This document shows, piece after piece, positions 19,862 through 31,717 of a stretch of 34,602 bases of DNA. How positions within the stretch are numbered: position 1 is the first letter of the stretch; each line of letters starts with the position of its first letter. The notes below the pieces were generated by a model that was given only the letters and a program-made list of their open reading frames with translations, was not told the DNA's origin and made no database searches. Origin of the DNA: Irineochytrium annulatum (lineage: Eukaryota > Chytridiomycota > Chytridiomycetes > Chytridiales > Chytridiaceae); the NCBI GenBank assembly GCA_027600665.1, contig JADGJL010000179.1:1-34602 (forward strand), given 5' to 3'. The position numbers were made by a program, and so were the translations under genes.

Positions 19862-22369
19862 ATGGGCTTGCTCTCCGTCGGCACACCGCTGGAGTGGGAT
19901 TGCGCGAAGAAGCACGCGGCTCACGTCAGGAAGCACGGCATCGCCCAGTTCGTCCACATATGGAACCGGATCAAGGGTCGGAGGAAGGACATTCTGTACT
20001 GGGGTGATGAGGTGTGTGGGCGAACGGGCGTGCCGTGCATCTTGTGTTATTTGTCCTTCTATGTTGAGCTTCCTTTATTCTCTTTACTTTCCTTTATTTT
20101 GCTTGATTCTCGACGCGTTTGGTGTCAAGGAATAACGATATCGACGACCAGGTGGAATACATGGTCGTTCACCTTGACAATAAGAACAGAACTGCGCGTG
20201 TGTCGCTTGGGGCGTACGAGGCCCTACTTAAGTTGGAAGCCATCGAGAAGAAAGCCATTTTGGATACGTATGTTTTCTTCATGTTCTTGTGGTCGCGTTG
20301 GCTGACGGCTGCTTGTAGGGGAAGCTTTGAAAGTTCCTGGAAGCCTGAATATGGACGGTACATGCTCGAGGGTACCCCCGGTGGGCCATATGGGTCAAAG
20401 CTGGAGGACCTTTTGACAGTGGAGGAGAACATGCGGAGGAGGTTCTATAAACTGCTTATTGTTAATCTTACTGTGACAATGTAGGCGATTGCTGGTCGAA
20501 ACGCAGATGGGCCCGAACGAAGCCGTAGTTAGCGTGACGAACTTCCCTCGCCTTGGCTCTGACGACTTTTTGCACCCTCCCAGCCGTCCTACGCCGGACA
20601 GCGCGAGCGGCGCTAGTCGTAGCTTGTTTATTCCCGACGAAGCTATAAACCCGCATCCTCGCTTCCGGTAGGTTTTAGTGGTTTTGTGTTGCTCATTTCG
20701 ACAGCACCCTCACTGCAAATATTCGCAAACGCCGAGGCTCCAAGGTGTGCATCAATGTGCCGGTGTATTACGACAGCAAGACCTTGTCGCCCTTCAAGGA
20801 GCCGCTTCCTCGAAGTCTGTTGGACCCCTCAGTAAATTTTGAAGAGGCTGTCAGCCAAACTTGCTCGACCGCAAAGAGCCAAACAGTTCCGCTGAAGGAA
20901 GGCGTGGACCGTACGAAATTGACTCTCCCGGACGTTGTTTCGGATGCCAAGGAGGATCATATTTACCTCGACTGCATGTGCTTCGGAATGGGATGCAGTT
21001 GTTTGCAAGTCACGTTTCAGGCGTGCTCTGTCGAGGAAGCGCGTAGGCTTTACGATCAACTGGCTGTTATGACGCCCATCATGGTAGATTTGGAAGTGTC
21101 CGAGCTGGTTCTCATTGCGTCCTAGATGGCACTTTCTGCTGCGTCGCCGATTTTCCGTGGGTATTTGGCTGACGTCGATTGCCGATGGGATATCATTGCT
21201 GCGAGTGTTGACGATAGGACTAAAGAAGAACGAGGGGAGCTTGTAAGTGCTATGTTGTCCCTCTTGGCTGTTATCTGACGTATATTAGCCTTTGAAGAAC
21301 GACAAGTTTCGCATCCCGAAGTCTCGATACGAATCCATCTCGACATACCTGTCACCCGGTCCCAACTACTCCGGCGGCTGCAGTGGCGACCCTGCCGATC
21401 TTGAAGTTCCCGCCAACTTCTTTAAGCCGGAGTACAATGATATCCCCCTTGTCTACGATCAGAGTATTTACAAAGAGCTGATGGAAAACGGTTTGTCAGC
21501 GTGCTTGTTATCGTACTGACCTTGACCTAGGCGTCGATTCCTGCCTCGCGAAGCATTACTCCCACCTCTTCATTCGCGACCCACTTGTCATTTTCTCGGA
21601 ATTGCTCGATGTGGACGACAAAGTCTCGTCTGATCACTTCGAAAACATTCAGTCGACGAACTGGCAGACGATGCGGTTTAAGCCTCCCCCGCCCTCGGCG
21701 TCAAACATTGGTTGGCGCGTCGAGTTCCGCAGCATGGAGGTGCAGCTAACGGACTACGAAAACGCGGCGTACTCCATATTTGTGGTGTTGCTGAGTCGGA
21801 CTATTCTTAGTTTCAATTTGAATTTTTACATCCCGTTGAGCAAGGTGCGTTGAGTCTCCTAATATTATGACGAACAGTTCGCAGGTTGACGAGAACATGA
21901 GAGCAGGCGTTACGAGAGACGCAGTGCTGAATCAGAAGTTCTGGTTTCGGGACAATGTAGGCAGCGCGACGCCCTTAAACCGGCCGACCGCCCAGGATTC
22001 TGACACGTTCTCGCAAGTTTTGATCAACGACATCATTAACGGCAATGTGAGCTTTTCCTTCTGTTGGTAAATGTTAATCACCAATTTAAGAACTCGTTTG
22101 TTGGTCTTGTTCCGTTGGTGCGAAACTATCTGACGTCGCTGTCTATTCCGCATGCTACTTACACAAGGCTGGATTCCTACCTAACTCTCATTTCGAAGAG
22201 AGCGTCGGGCACTCTGCCGACTGCAGCAAGATGGATACGGGACCTTGTGCAAAATCACAAAAACTACGGACATGACTCTGTCATTAACGAGGCTATCAAT
22301 TTCGATATTATCACTCAAGCTGTTGAGCTTGGAAAACGCGATGGACCGGTGGCGGGGCTATCTGGTTAG
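19862..22369 (+). CDS. GSH1: Glutamate-cysteine ligase catalytic subunit
   Basis: Start [20 protein letters not shown] at 19862, identical in form to eukaryotic GCLC. Conserved blocks follow in order: [15 protein letters not shown] with [120 protein letters not shown] and FWFRDNV. About nine introns; the first (20012-20151, 140 nt) is the longest in the window, the others 40-50 nt. The enzyme joins glutamate and cysteine with ATP, the first and limiting step of glutathione synthesis, in the cytosol. No modifier subunit is seen nearby. Stop TAG at 22367-22369; the protein ends shortly after KRDGPVAGL. Convergent with Prp18 (108 nt). Confidence 0.96.
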
Positions 22370-22477
22370 CAGGCCATTTCCTGTATCTTTTGAATTAGCT
22401 TTTGCAACTCTCTTATTATACATCGAAAATTTTACGCATTTTGCAGCTTTTTTGGATAATAAATTTATTAAATCATT

Positions 22478-23576
22478 TTATCCAATAGCCTTGCTTAGAT
22501 CAGAAGGTGGCCACTTGGATTGCGCGAAGGTCATCAATCTTTTAATTGACTGAATCCATTTGCGTTGGACTTCATCGTTGAGCACGTGGGCGACTTGGGA
22601 GGCGTGAATCTTTTCTCGGGCACTTCGTTCGTGAATGCCCACCATGGTAACACCGATTGGCCACGCCGCATTCCCGATCGAAAGGCGCAAATAGGAGTCA
22701 TTGGCTTTCAAGTACTCTCGTTGCATCATATAACAGCAAATTTCGGTAACGCGTGCGAGAATATCGGCTTTAATAGAACCATTCTTCAACTGCTTGAGGA
22801 AAGGTTTGAGGTATTCTCCGGTTTGCGCTTGCGTAGCTGATTGCAGTTTCCCGGACGACGACCGCTTTTCATCCTCAGGACGGTCGCTCAACGACCTCCC
22901 CCAATCTCGCATCAGTCTCTTCAGGTAAACCAGAATCAAGCTGCGTGCCTTATCCGGGTCTTTCTCCAATAGGGACGCCGATAGGACCGAGGTGTCGATG
23001 CTGTCAAGCTCCTGATCTTTTTTCTTCCGCCTGCTTTCCTGCTCCTCGTTTCCGCCCGCCTGCTTCGCCAAGAGTTCGAGGGCCAGACCGCGGTCGGCGT
23101 TGTCGAGTAGCGTTTGAAAATCGTTTCTCTGCCCGTCCGTTCGCTCCTCCATCGCCTCTAGGTTACGCAGACGTTGGATTCTCTCGCGATCGCTCTCCCC
23201 GAACAGGCGAATGGGCTGGCCACGGGACCGAAGGCGACCAATAATTTCCTCCTTGGGGATGTCCAGGATGTCATCGTCATCTGCGGCTGCGATACGAGCG
23301 GCATCCTCGGTAGAGGTTCCGTCAGGTTTGGACTGCTGTGCGGCTGATGTCTCCTTGCTGACGGATTGGCTGTCATTGGACGCCTTGCTCGCCTCCAGCT
23401 TCTCCTCCAGTTCCTCCAACTCCCCTCTCTTCATGTACTTCTTCCGTGCGGGAGCGGCCGCTTTCGCATCGGACGGAGTGAGAGCATCAAAGACCTTCCG
23501 CTTCTTGGCAATCTCTGCCTACAAAAGGCGTTAAACTACGGGTTGGAGTATGACGACGAACTTTCAGGACATCCAT
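22478..23576 (-). CDS. PRP18: Pre-mRNA-splicing factor 18 (Prp18)
   Basis: Two exons: 23576-23562, only 15 nt coding MDVLK, and 23518-22478, together 351 residues. After the 43-nt intron the text AEIAKKRKVFDAL restores the conserved Prp18 N-terminus. Residues ~70-105 carry the splicing-factor motif IPKEEIIGRLRSRGQPIRLFG. The C-terminal Prp18 domain contains LKPFLKQLKNGSIKADILA, YLRLSIGNAAWPIGVTMVGI, HVLNDEVQRKWIQSIKRLMT. Prp18 acts with Slu7 and Prp22 in the second step of splicing, holding the 3' splice site. Divergent from bL35m across 40 nt. Confident. Confidence 0.97.
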
Positions 23577-23616
23577 TGAGACCTTGAAGTCTTTTAGGTT
23601 CGCAAACTTCCTCCCA
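23577..23616. promoter_or_regulatory. Putative bidirectional promoter, Prp18 / bL35m
   Basis: Forty nt separate the divergent start codons of a splicing factor and a mitoribosomal protein gene. Core promoter elements must extend into one or both first exons or the Prp18 first intron. Confidence 0.4.
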
Positions 23617-24173
23617 ATGAGACTCGCTCGGGCCTTTTCATGGCCTTTGATCACCAGGAGGCCGTGCGACCGACCAGTCCTGCCGGCCATCAGCAAACTA
23701 TGGGGCAGCTCCTACTGCTCTAAGTCGGCCCTGGGGACGCCTAGCTTCCCATCCCCGATCGCGTCGGCTGGGATGACTCCCCGGTATACACTTACCAACC
23801 TGCTGTGGCCACCGCCACGCGTCACGATTGCGCGTAGCAAGTACACGAAAGCGAAGCTCACGCCCGGTGATCTTCGGATGAGGGTGAAGGTCGCCAGCAA
23901 GCGGAAGGGCAAGAAGTACAAGCTGAAGAACAGGCAGAGCGCCGTGACAAGGTAGAATTCTTCATTGTCTTTACGCGTTTGCTAACGTCGTATAGATGGC
24001 TCTTGATTCGGGGTGGGATGTTTAAGCGGAAGCAGGCCGGGACCAACCACTTGAACCTAAATAATCGGGCAAACAAGACGAGGAGGAAGCGTAGACGTGT
24101 TCTCTGCACGACAACTCAACGGCGGCGCCTGAAGAAATTAATCCCGTACTGGAAGAAACAATACATGAAATAA
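23617..24173 (+). CDS. Mitochondrial large-subunit ribosomal protein bL35m
   Basis: Two exons, 23617-23951 and 23996-24173, give 170 residues. The N-terminus MRLARAFSWPLITRRPCDRP is Arg-rich and free of acidic residues, as in mitochondrial targeting sequences. The conserved bL35 part starts near RVKVASKRKGKKYKLKNRQS and continues with AGTNHLNLNNRANKTRRKRR and RRLKKLIPYW, matching the bacterial pattern (KTKSAAAKRF...HILTKKSTKRKRNLR...RVKRLLPY). It sits in the mitoribosomal large subunit near the peptidyl-transferase region. First gene of a tandem mitoribosomal pair with uL15m, 58 nt upstream of its start codon. Upstream in-frame sequence to 23584 lacks an ATG. Confidence 0.85.
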
Positions 24174-24231
24174 ACAGCATTCAAGCATTCTTAGCCTTTT
24201 TTTGGGCTTGTGTCGTCTTTTTAAAAGGGTA

Positions 24232-25275
24232 ATGACGATGACGATCACTGCTCTCTTTGGCTGGCTCCGAACGCCTCTCCCGCTCGCCCACGCGGTGATT
24301 CGCAGATCAGCAGCCTGGCAACCTACAGGACTTCCACGGGCGTGGTTGGGCTGCTCATCGTTGCTGCCAGGAATTACGCCGTGGGCCCGAAGTCATGCGT
24401 CGCTCGTGCCAGCACCCCAAACGTTCTTGCATGCTAACAACCTGTCGGATAACACTGGGGCCCGAAAGAACGTATGCTCTAGCACCTCGTCATAGTGTTA
24501 ACTGGGGACAGAAACGGCGGGTTGGCCGCGGTTCCGGTGGAGGTCGAGGTGGGAAGTCCGGTAGGGGACAAAAGGGCTGGAAGCAGCGCGCCAGCAAGTC
24601 CAGGCCAAATCCGGGTTACGAGGGCGGTCAGAGCGGCATGTTAAAGGCGATCCCGAAGCTTGGATTCAGGCCGAGGTGGGCGATGGTTATTTGCCAACGT
24701 TTTTCTCATAACGTTGTTATAAAGTCGTAAAATCCGGCTGGCGCGTCTGGGGCTTGATCAGTTACAGTTCTGGATCAATTCGAACCGACTGAACTCGAAG
24801 AAGAAGATCACCATCTTGGATCTCGTTCGCTCTGGGTGTGTTGGCAGAGTCAAGGACGGAGTCGTTCTCATTGCAAAGGTTTGTCCACGGTGGAGGTACT
24901 GTCACTTAGCGGCTGAACAGGGGGCAGATCACTTAACGTCTGCGATTGATATTGAAGTTACTCATGCGTCGCAACAAGCGATCAATACCATTAAAGCGAA
25001 TGGAGGGAAAGTCACTTGCTTCGACTATGACCGGCGAACGCTGCGGGCGCTGTTGAAGCCCGAACGGTTCGTACATCCCCCGACATCGTCTGAAGCGTCG
25101 GAGTTTCCCTACATTGATGGTAATTTGCAGTCATATGTTCGCCATTTAACTTGGATTAGCGCGATATTTTGATGCGTCTAAGGCAGGATATTTAAGCGAC
25201 AAGGTCCCGGAAATAGCGAAACGAGGGTTTCACAGCGAGAAGATTTTAGAGATAATGCGCAAATCGGCGCCTTGA
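24232..25275 (+). CDS. Mitochondrial large-subunit ribosomal protein uL15m
   Basis: Five exons, 24232-24471, 24512-24675, 24725-24878, 24921-25119 and 25160-25275, give 290 residues. An N-terminal presequence rich in Arg, Leu and Ser precedes NNLSDNTGARKNKRRVGRG. The uL15 signature is GRGSGGGRGGKSGRGQKGWK followed by GGQSGMLKAIPKLGF; the second domain has ITILDLVRSG and GVVLIAKGADHLT, with the RNA-binding IKANGGKVTCFDYD at the end of the core. The mitochondrial C-terminal extension includes ARYFDASKAGYLSDKVPE. Start at the first ATG of the MTMTITALF frame; the second ATG at 24238 is equally possible. Convergent with the BRPF gene, only 25 nt between stop codons. Confidence 0.93.
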
Positions 25276-25300
25276 CGCCATAACCATTGTATTAAATAAA

Positions 25301-28300
25301 TTATGCATATACTTTGTTCTTGGCACTTTTTTGCAAACCTTCAAGGAGGTCGAGCAGGACTGGGTCGTCGTCCAGATCTCTCATATCAAACCTGGGGGGT
25401 ACCATCAGCGTCTTGTTATTAACGTTACGATGCCGGGGTTTCTCTTGTTCGAACCGGTTCATGAGCTCACGCCGCATATGGAAAGAGTCGCTTTGTCTCG
25501 TCGTCACGACAACGGGTACGGGTGGCCGGCTTTCAATTTCGGTCGGCAGTTCCACCTCCTTAACCTTCCCCTTCGTCGGACTCGCTCCGCGGCTCTTTGT
25601 CTTCTTATGCTTAGGCTTTGCGACCTTCTCGACCAAGGCCACCTCCCCGAGTGCAGCGTTGGCCACCCCGACTTTTATTTCCGCAGGAATATCGGCCTCG
25701 GCCTCATTGACCACCGGAGTTAACGGCGACGCTTTGGAAGTCGCCGGTGACTTCTTCGATTTATGCGTTGTCCGTTTCTCAGGCAAAGGGACCTCCTCAA
25801 TAATCTCGTTTGGCGCGACTGCGACAGGGGCGGCCACGGTCGGCCCCGCTGCATCCTTCCCTCTCATACTCTTCCGGCGCATCGTATTTTCCTTAGCATC
25901 CTCCGTTTTTCCCTTTGGTTTTGTTGCTTCTGGTCCCGTGTCGTGCTGTGCAGACTCCTCGACTAGCCCCCTTTGCCCTCCCGATATTGCGATAACCTGC
26001 GGCGCCCCTTTCCGTCGTTTGCTCTTTCGTTGATTCCCATCTTCACCCCCGTTTTTCGTCTCCCCCTCAACTTCCGCTGCTTCCGCTGGCTCCACCGGCT
26101 GCTCCGTCGCCATACCGCGCTTCTTCGCATTCGCACGCGGTTGCAGTTGTTCGTCCGCGGGCGAATTTGAAGACCTGAGCCGGGAGCGCACAGTGTGATC
26201 AACCTACAGCAGTCAAGTTAATGACAAATCAACATCATTTAAGCAATACCTCCTCATTAGCCGGCGTACTATCCACATCCATCTCGTGTGCCTCCGTTTC
26301 CAGCGTCGACGCTGCCTCCTCCTTGGTTCCGCCCTTCTTTGTCGATTTCTTTCCTTTTTCTGAGACGCTCCGACCGCGATCACTTTTTCTCGTCGAGCGA
26401 AGAACCCGAGGCGCAAGCCCAACCTCCATATCAAGAGCTTTCGCAAGCTCCTCGTCGCCATCGGGAGGAGGAGGTATAGGCTCCTCATTGACCGGAGTCG
26501 CTGGTAGCACCCCGTCAACACCGCCGACAGCCTCGACCGTCTCGGACGGTATTGGCGGCGAGTCCTCTTGCGCAGCTTCCGTCGTGGGAACTTCCGGCTC
26601 ACAGTACGAAAAGAAGCTCCGAGAATGCGGTAATAACAAACACCCAGTTGTCGGATCAATCGGAAGATTTTCCAACTGCGCCGCCGCTTTAGCTAACGTA
26701 GGTTGAACTCGTTCCTTCAGCCGCACTGCCGCCCGATGCCACGCAGTATGAGCCGGATTAAACTCGATAGCGTTTTTACATATTTGCTCAACATCAGCCT
26801 TAAATATTTCCATCGACCGATATTGATGTGACTCCAGCTTTCGCTTCATAGTTGCGAAATCCATAGGGACTTTGATGATGTTATAGTACTCAGGGACGTC
26901 GACGGCGTTTACGGGTTCCGCGAAGTGATTCGGCTTATCGAATCTACGTCGTCAGCTTAGAAAAACAGTGATACAGCTAGTAACTACCTTCTCACTTCCT
27001 CCAAAACTGGCCGCAAAACTTTCGTCACCGGATTGACCAGGAATTCAACATATTCCAGTTGGATTTGGCATTGCTTCAGCTTGTCTTTCTCACGCTTCTT
27101 TATCAATTCTGCCAAAATGCGCACTCGTTCAAGGTCGTTCCGCACATATCGTAAAACTTCGTTCCGAGTTGCTTTAAAGGTCTCATCCTCCTTTGTAGCC
27201 GAAGCGGTAACGGTCCAAGGCTGCGAAAATCAGACGAAAAGTAAACACGTGTACGCTTACCTCTAAATGCAGTCTTTTCAACAGCGGTGCGCCACGTCGA
27301 GACTCCCGTTTAAGGGACCAATACCGACACGCCAGCTCCAAGAATTTCGTCTTATTACGAATGTTATTCTTTAATCCCGCCGATACTTTCTTCATTATCG
27401 ACCCCGTGACAATATGTAGCGAAGGCGCACATGACCGCTGGTGCGCCCGAGCAGACTTAGTTACATCGGCACCGGTGGATTCCTCTTCGTCCGACTCAAT
27501 AACGCGACGCATCAAACTTCTCTTGCGCTTTCGCTTGTTGTCCATCGGAGCGTCAAAATCCTCCACTGGGTTGCCAGATTGCGCCAAGCTGTCTCGAAAA
27601 CTCGCCAGTTCCGCGTCCACATCAATCACATCCCGATGTTCCTTCTTAAACCCAATTTAGCAACAACACAAACAATTGGAACAAGGATCCAAACAGCAGG
27701 GGAAAACAACTCAGCCTTACCGGGCAGTGCTTATCGCAAAATGACTTCATGGAAATCTCCTCAACGTGTAAAGGGTTGATTCGTATCTTCATGTAAAGCT
27801 TCACCCTCCGCGCACATGTAACGTGGTACGCTAAATAGCAGTTTTTACTCGTGCACTGTATGCATGCTCCTCTCCTCCGCCGACAGATGTAGCATTGCTA
27901 AACTCTATATCAGTCTCTAAAAAATTACCGCTTAAGGACGCACCAATTTCCATCGACTATCAGGAATGTTCTCAATTGACTCGATGGGTTCCATGTATGT
28001 CGGATTTGCGAAGTGAGCCTCCGGTATCCATTGAGCACAAATTACATGACCCCAACGGTTGGTGTTTGTTTGCTTAAACGCACCGCCTTCATTTGGACAG
28101 AACAAACACGTCTAAAAGACTATAAGACAAGGAAATAGAATAAGGACGTACGACAGGGGTTTCCGGGCTCAGCATGCACTTCCGGCATAACCATTGCCCT
28201 TCCGGGATGTACGGTACGCCGTAACAGTCTTAAGTCATCAGCATCGCAACGCCACTTTATAAGCATTTACCTTGATGGACGGCAAGATTACAGCCGTCGC

Positions 28301-29848
28301 AAAATACGATAGCATTACTATTCTCGCATTCTCCGTCGTCGCATACAGCACAAACAGACTCCTCTGGTGCATGTTCGTCCCGCGATGGCTTAGGAAGTTC
28401 CTTTGCCTGCAAATAGTCAGCATTTATCGTTGTTCCGTAAAGACGCATACGTAGTCAAACCATTCCTTTTCCAACCTGTCTATAACGAGCTCGAAGACAG
28501 ATTCCGGCACAACCGGATCACCCTGACTCCTACGTTCTTCGTTCACTATTTGCAACCACCGCAAGTCTGCAATAGGTGTTACTAGCATGCCTCGCAAATG
28601 AACCACACCTTGATCATCCATGTCATACTCGATTCTTTCGGAAAGTTCGTTTTCAGTAGGCTCTAAAAAGCAATTGTTAGCAATCGAAGGCCTGGCCCAG
28701 CACGAACCGACGTATCGGACATAGTGAGCCCCAGGTTTTCTGAACTCAATCTTGTTGTAGAGCCCCAAGAATAAGTCATCCGCCGCACTCGAGGGCTCCG
28801 ATATCTCTCGAAACGACGGCTTGGGCAACACTTTCGAGAAGTTTATCCGCATAACAGGGAGCTGCGCCTTCGTCTTCAGTTTCACGAGCCGCATCGTATC
28901 AAGGGCCGCCAATCTTTCCTTTTCCATTGCCGCCGTTACACTGTCAACAAAATTCCCGTCATGAAGCTCAACCCCATCCATCGCTGATCGTACGTCCGCT
29001 CCGTCGAATCCGTTAGTAAGCAAGCCGTTGTCGCCCGAGTGGAAGTCGTCGTTCGACCTCGGCGACATCAGTGACGCAGACTCTTCGACCGTCATCATGC
29101 GAGTGGGTAGAGCCCGAGGATCTGCCCCACGTGCCGGATGTAAGGCCGATACGCCGGGAGCTTCCGACTCCGACGCGTCCGGTGTAAGATCGCATGCCTT
29201 CACTTCCACGTCCGTCACCACAAGCGTCGCCGCACTTGACTCCAGCCCACCACGCGTAGAAGAGATCACGGCGACGGTTACACTCTCTACCTGCACGTGT
29301 GGCTTATAATCCGTGTCCTCCATGACTCGCCCGTTCGCCCCCTCCTCCGGACCCAACACACCCACGACGGCCCCCTCTGTCGCCACATTGCCGTCCAGCC
29401 CGTCCGTTGTAGCCATCACGTCCACTTCATTCTTTCCGTCCAACGCGACCGCCCTAGACTCGTCCCGCAAGTCACCATTCGCTGCTGAACCGGCCGCCTT
29501 CACACCAACGAGAGGCAATTGCTGAAGCACGTCCAGATCCGGGAACAGCTCGCTATACGACCGCTCCTCCAGCGGCTTCTCCGGAACGGCGGGATCTTCG
29601 GGATCCGGCGAAAGCGTCGCCGCCGCGGCGCTGGAGCCCTTCCGGGAGCTCTTCCCCCGCTTTCGATTGCTTCTATCCCGCGGCCTCGAACTTAGTCCTT
29701 GGCGAACCGGGCTGCGGCTGTTGTGGCGGCTACCGACTTCCCCGTTCGTCGACGCTGGCCCCATGATTACGGGTATGTTCCCATCGATCTCCCATGCCTT
29801 CGAAGGGAATTTGATGCGCGAGGATGGTCTCCGTGGCTCGAGCTCCAT
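25301..29848 (-). CDS. BRPF/Nto1-type chromatin scaffold (EPL1, PHD-Zn-ePHD, bromodomain)
   Basis: A long first exon (29848 to about 28446) encodes a disordered N-terminal region and then an enhancer-of-polycomb-like segment ending [13 protein letters not shown]. Next exons give a PHD finger ([40 protein letters not shown]), a zinc knuckle ([11 protein letters not shown]) and an extended PHD ([14 protein letters not shown]..., [20 protein letters not shown]). Then [19 protein letters not shown], a helical region, and a bromodomain at about 26960-26700 ([20 protein letters not shown], with the acetyl-lysine Asn in NAIEFN). The C-terminus is a ~300-residue Lys/Pro/Glu-rich tail (stop 25301-25303) without a PWWP domain. 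BRPF/Nto1 proteins scaffold MYST acetyltransferases (NuA3, MOZ/HBO1) and read H3. The upstream non-ATG frame reaches 29887; ATG at 29848 (MELEPRRPS) is the first ATG. Family firm, exact exon edges in the tail less so. Confidence 0.93.
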
Positions 29849-29984
29849 CTGTTGGATTTTGTTTGTCCAGTCGCTCTTCGCACACACTCGTCACCCCAAT
29901 TCTGATCTCTGCCTGGAGCTTGGTGGAGTATCTGGCAGGATAGCAGGATCGCTAAACAGAGGACGGGCGATTGGATTTGAGGCG
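29849..29984. promoter_or_regulatory. Putative bidirectional promoter, BRPF-type gene / Hub1
   Basis: Only 136 nt lie between the divergent start codons. No TATA-like element is evident; the sequence is of mixed composition. Confidence 0.4.
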
Positions 29985-30309
29985 ATGATCGAAATCACAT
30001 GCAACGATCGCCTGGGGAAGAAGGTCCGAGTGAAGTGCAAGTGAGTGGACTTTGGACAATACATCAAGCTCAACATAGAACTAGCGAGGATGACACGATC
30101 GGGGACCTTAAGAAGCTTATAGCAGCTCAGACGGGGACGAAGGCCGAGAAAATCGTTTTGAAGAAGTGGTATAATGTCTTTAAGGACCACATCACGCTGG
30201 AGGACTGTACGTTGTCTTACGGCACGATGTTTTTATTCACTGTAATTCTAATAATGCTCCGGCAGATGAAATCCATGATGGGATGAACTTGGAACTCTAC
30301 TATGCGTAG
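29985..30309 (+). CDS. HUB1: Ubiquitin-like protein Hub1 (UBL5)
   Basis: Three exons, 29985-30040, 30085-30206 and 30266-30309, give 73 residues, the exact family length. The start [19 protein letters not shown] and end [14 protein letters not shown] match UBL5/Hub1 almost residue for residue. As in other family members the C-terminus is a tyrosine pair plus one residue rather than the di-glycine of conjugated ubiquitins. Hub1 binds HIND elements of Snu66/Prp38 and tunes splice-site choice in the tri-snRNP. Acting with Prp18 and PPIL3 in the same process is known biology; their nearness here may be chance. Convergent with the lipid kinase (50 nt). Confidence 0.98.
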
Positions 30310-30359
30310 TCGACGTAAGTCACGTTTTTGGGCGTCCTCTTTCGGCGTTTCTGATGAGA

Positions 30360-31717
30360 TTACAGGCATGCCTTGAAGATCTGGTCTTCTTCGCTCAATG
30401 CACGGACGAAAACGGCATCCCCATCTGCGACCTACATTGTCTTGTCTGAAAGGCGGTTGAGGTTCAGCACCCTTACCTTGACCATCTCTCCGTCGATGCA
30501 CACGTCATGATGAAAAACTTCCCCTCGTCCCCATTCAAACCACGACCGACCCGCGGATGTTTGCGATGGGAGTAGCACAAAAGCCTCAGTTTTAATAGTA
30601 TCGGAATGCGGAAGTGCAGAAGTCCAGCTGGGATTACCCGCTGCTTGCAGAAGCTCAATCAATTCATTTTGTTTCAAGTCTGAAAACTTTTAAATGTACG
30701 CAAATCATTGGCTCTACGAACCGCACCCCAGAACAACATCCATATCTCGGCTTGAGATAGAAGCCGTCGGAGCGATATTGAATCCTTTTTCCAAAAAAGA
30801 CATCTACAGCCTTGTAAGATTGCTTCTTTCCACGCTTAACGGCTATCGTCCACTATTCGGCCAACCTTCGTCGTTAAAAAGTATGAAAACCTTGGTGCGC
30901 CTTTGCCATAAAGAGCCAGTTTGCTCACGTCCCCGAACTGCGCATCCGATATGGAGTTCTGGGCGTAATACAAACGACCCGCATATTGATGTTGAAAAAC
31001 AATATTCAACATTGCAGCGTATTTGAAGCGGCTGTTCCCCAACATTCGTAAAGTTTCGCTCTGCTTGACAATCTGCGCGTGGAGGCCCCATGACACTACG
31101 CAAAACGAGTACGCGAGAATCTCCTTTGGCCAAGACGAAACGGGCAGCGAGTCATCGACGCCAGTCGAAAGAGGAGAAATCGATACGGAGTTGATCTTCA
31201 TAGGCTTGCAGTTGCCAGAGAGAATGCGTTCAATCGCGTCCTCGACTGTGTCCAATTGTGCACTCGTCGCTAAAGCATTGCCTGTCCCGGCGGGGATGAT
31301 ACCAAGCCGCACACTCGGCCTGCGCTTCGTTTTGGCAACAGCCGACATGACTCCATTCACAATCTCATGCACAATTCCGTCGCCGCCGATCGCGATGAAG
31401 CAGACTTCGGGCGAGACTCCATCCTTTTCAATGATCTGCGATGCAAGCTCCCTGGAAGTATGATGTGTTAGTGACAATGATGATCCGACCGTAGAGGACT
31501 TTGCATGACCGGCCGATGTCGTGAATAGGACCCTGAACGCGTTCTCGGTCCCCACAGGCTGTTCGCTGCCCTCATCCACGGCCTCCGGGTCTTCCGATTG
31601 CTCACGATTGAAGCGCCATTTAGCGCCATGCAGTGCTGTCTTCAGCTTGATCCAGCTGGCCAGACCTTGCTTGGCGCCAGCGTACGGGTTCACGATGACG
31701 TGCCAAAGGACAGGCAT
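30360..31717 (-). CDS. Lipid kinase, sphingosine/diacylglycerol kinase family
   Basis: Four exons, 31717-30866, 30803-30722, 30679-30477 and 30431-30360, give 402 residues. The N-terminus HVIVNPYAGAKQG is the first family motif. The nucleotide-binding glycine loop is FIAIGGDGIVHEIVNGVM, followed by RLGIIPAGTGNALA; GVDD and the WGLHAQIVKQSE region fit the second domain. The C-terminal beta-sandwich has FNIAPTASISSRDMDVVLG and ends with VCIDGEMVKVADGDAV, with the DGE motif typical of these kinases. It phosphorylates a lipid alcohol, either a long-chain sphingoid base or a diacylglycerol/ceramide. Which one cannot be told; the lack of PH or C1 domains and the compact size fit LCB-kinase-like proteins of fungi. 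No transmembrane segment is seen. Confidence 0.85.

Noticed and set aside
26213..26659. Arg-rich 148-codon minus frame
   Set aside because: Out-of-frame shadow of the BRPF-type gene bromodomain/tail exons.
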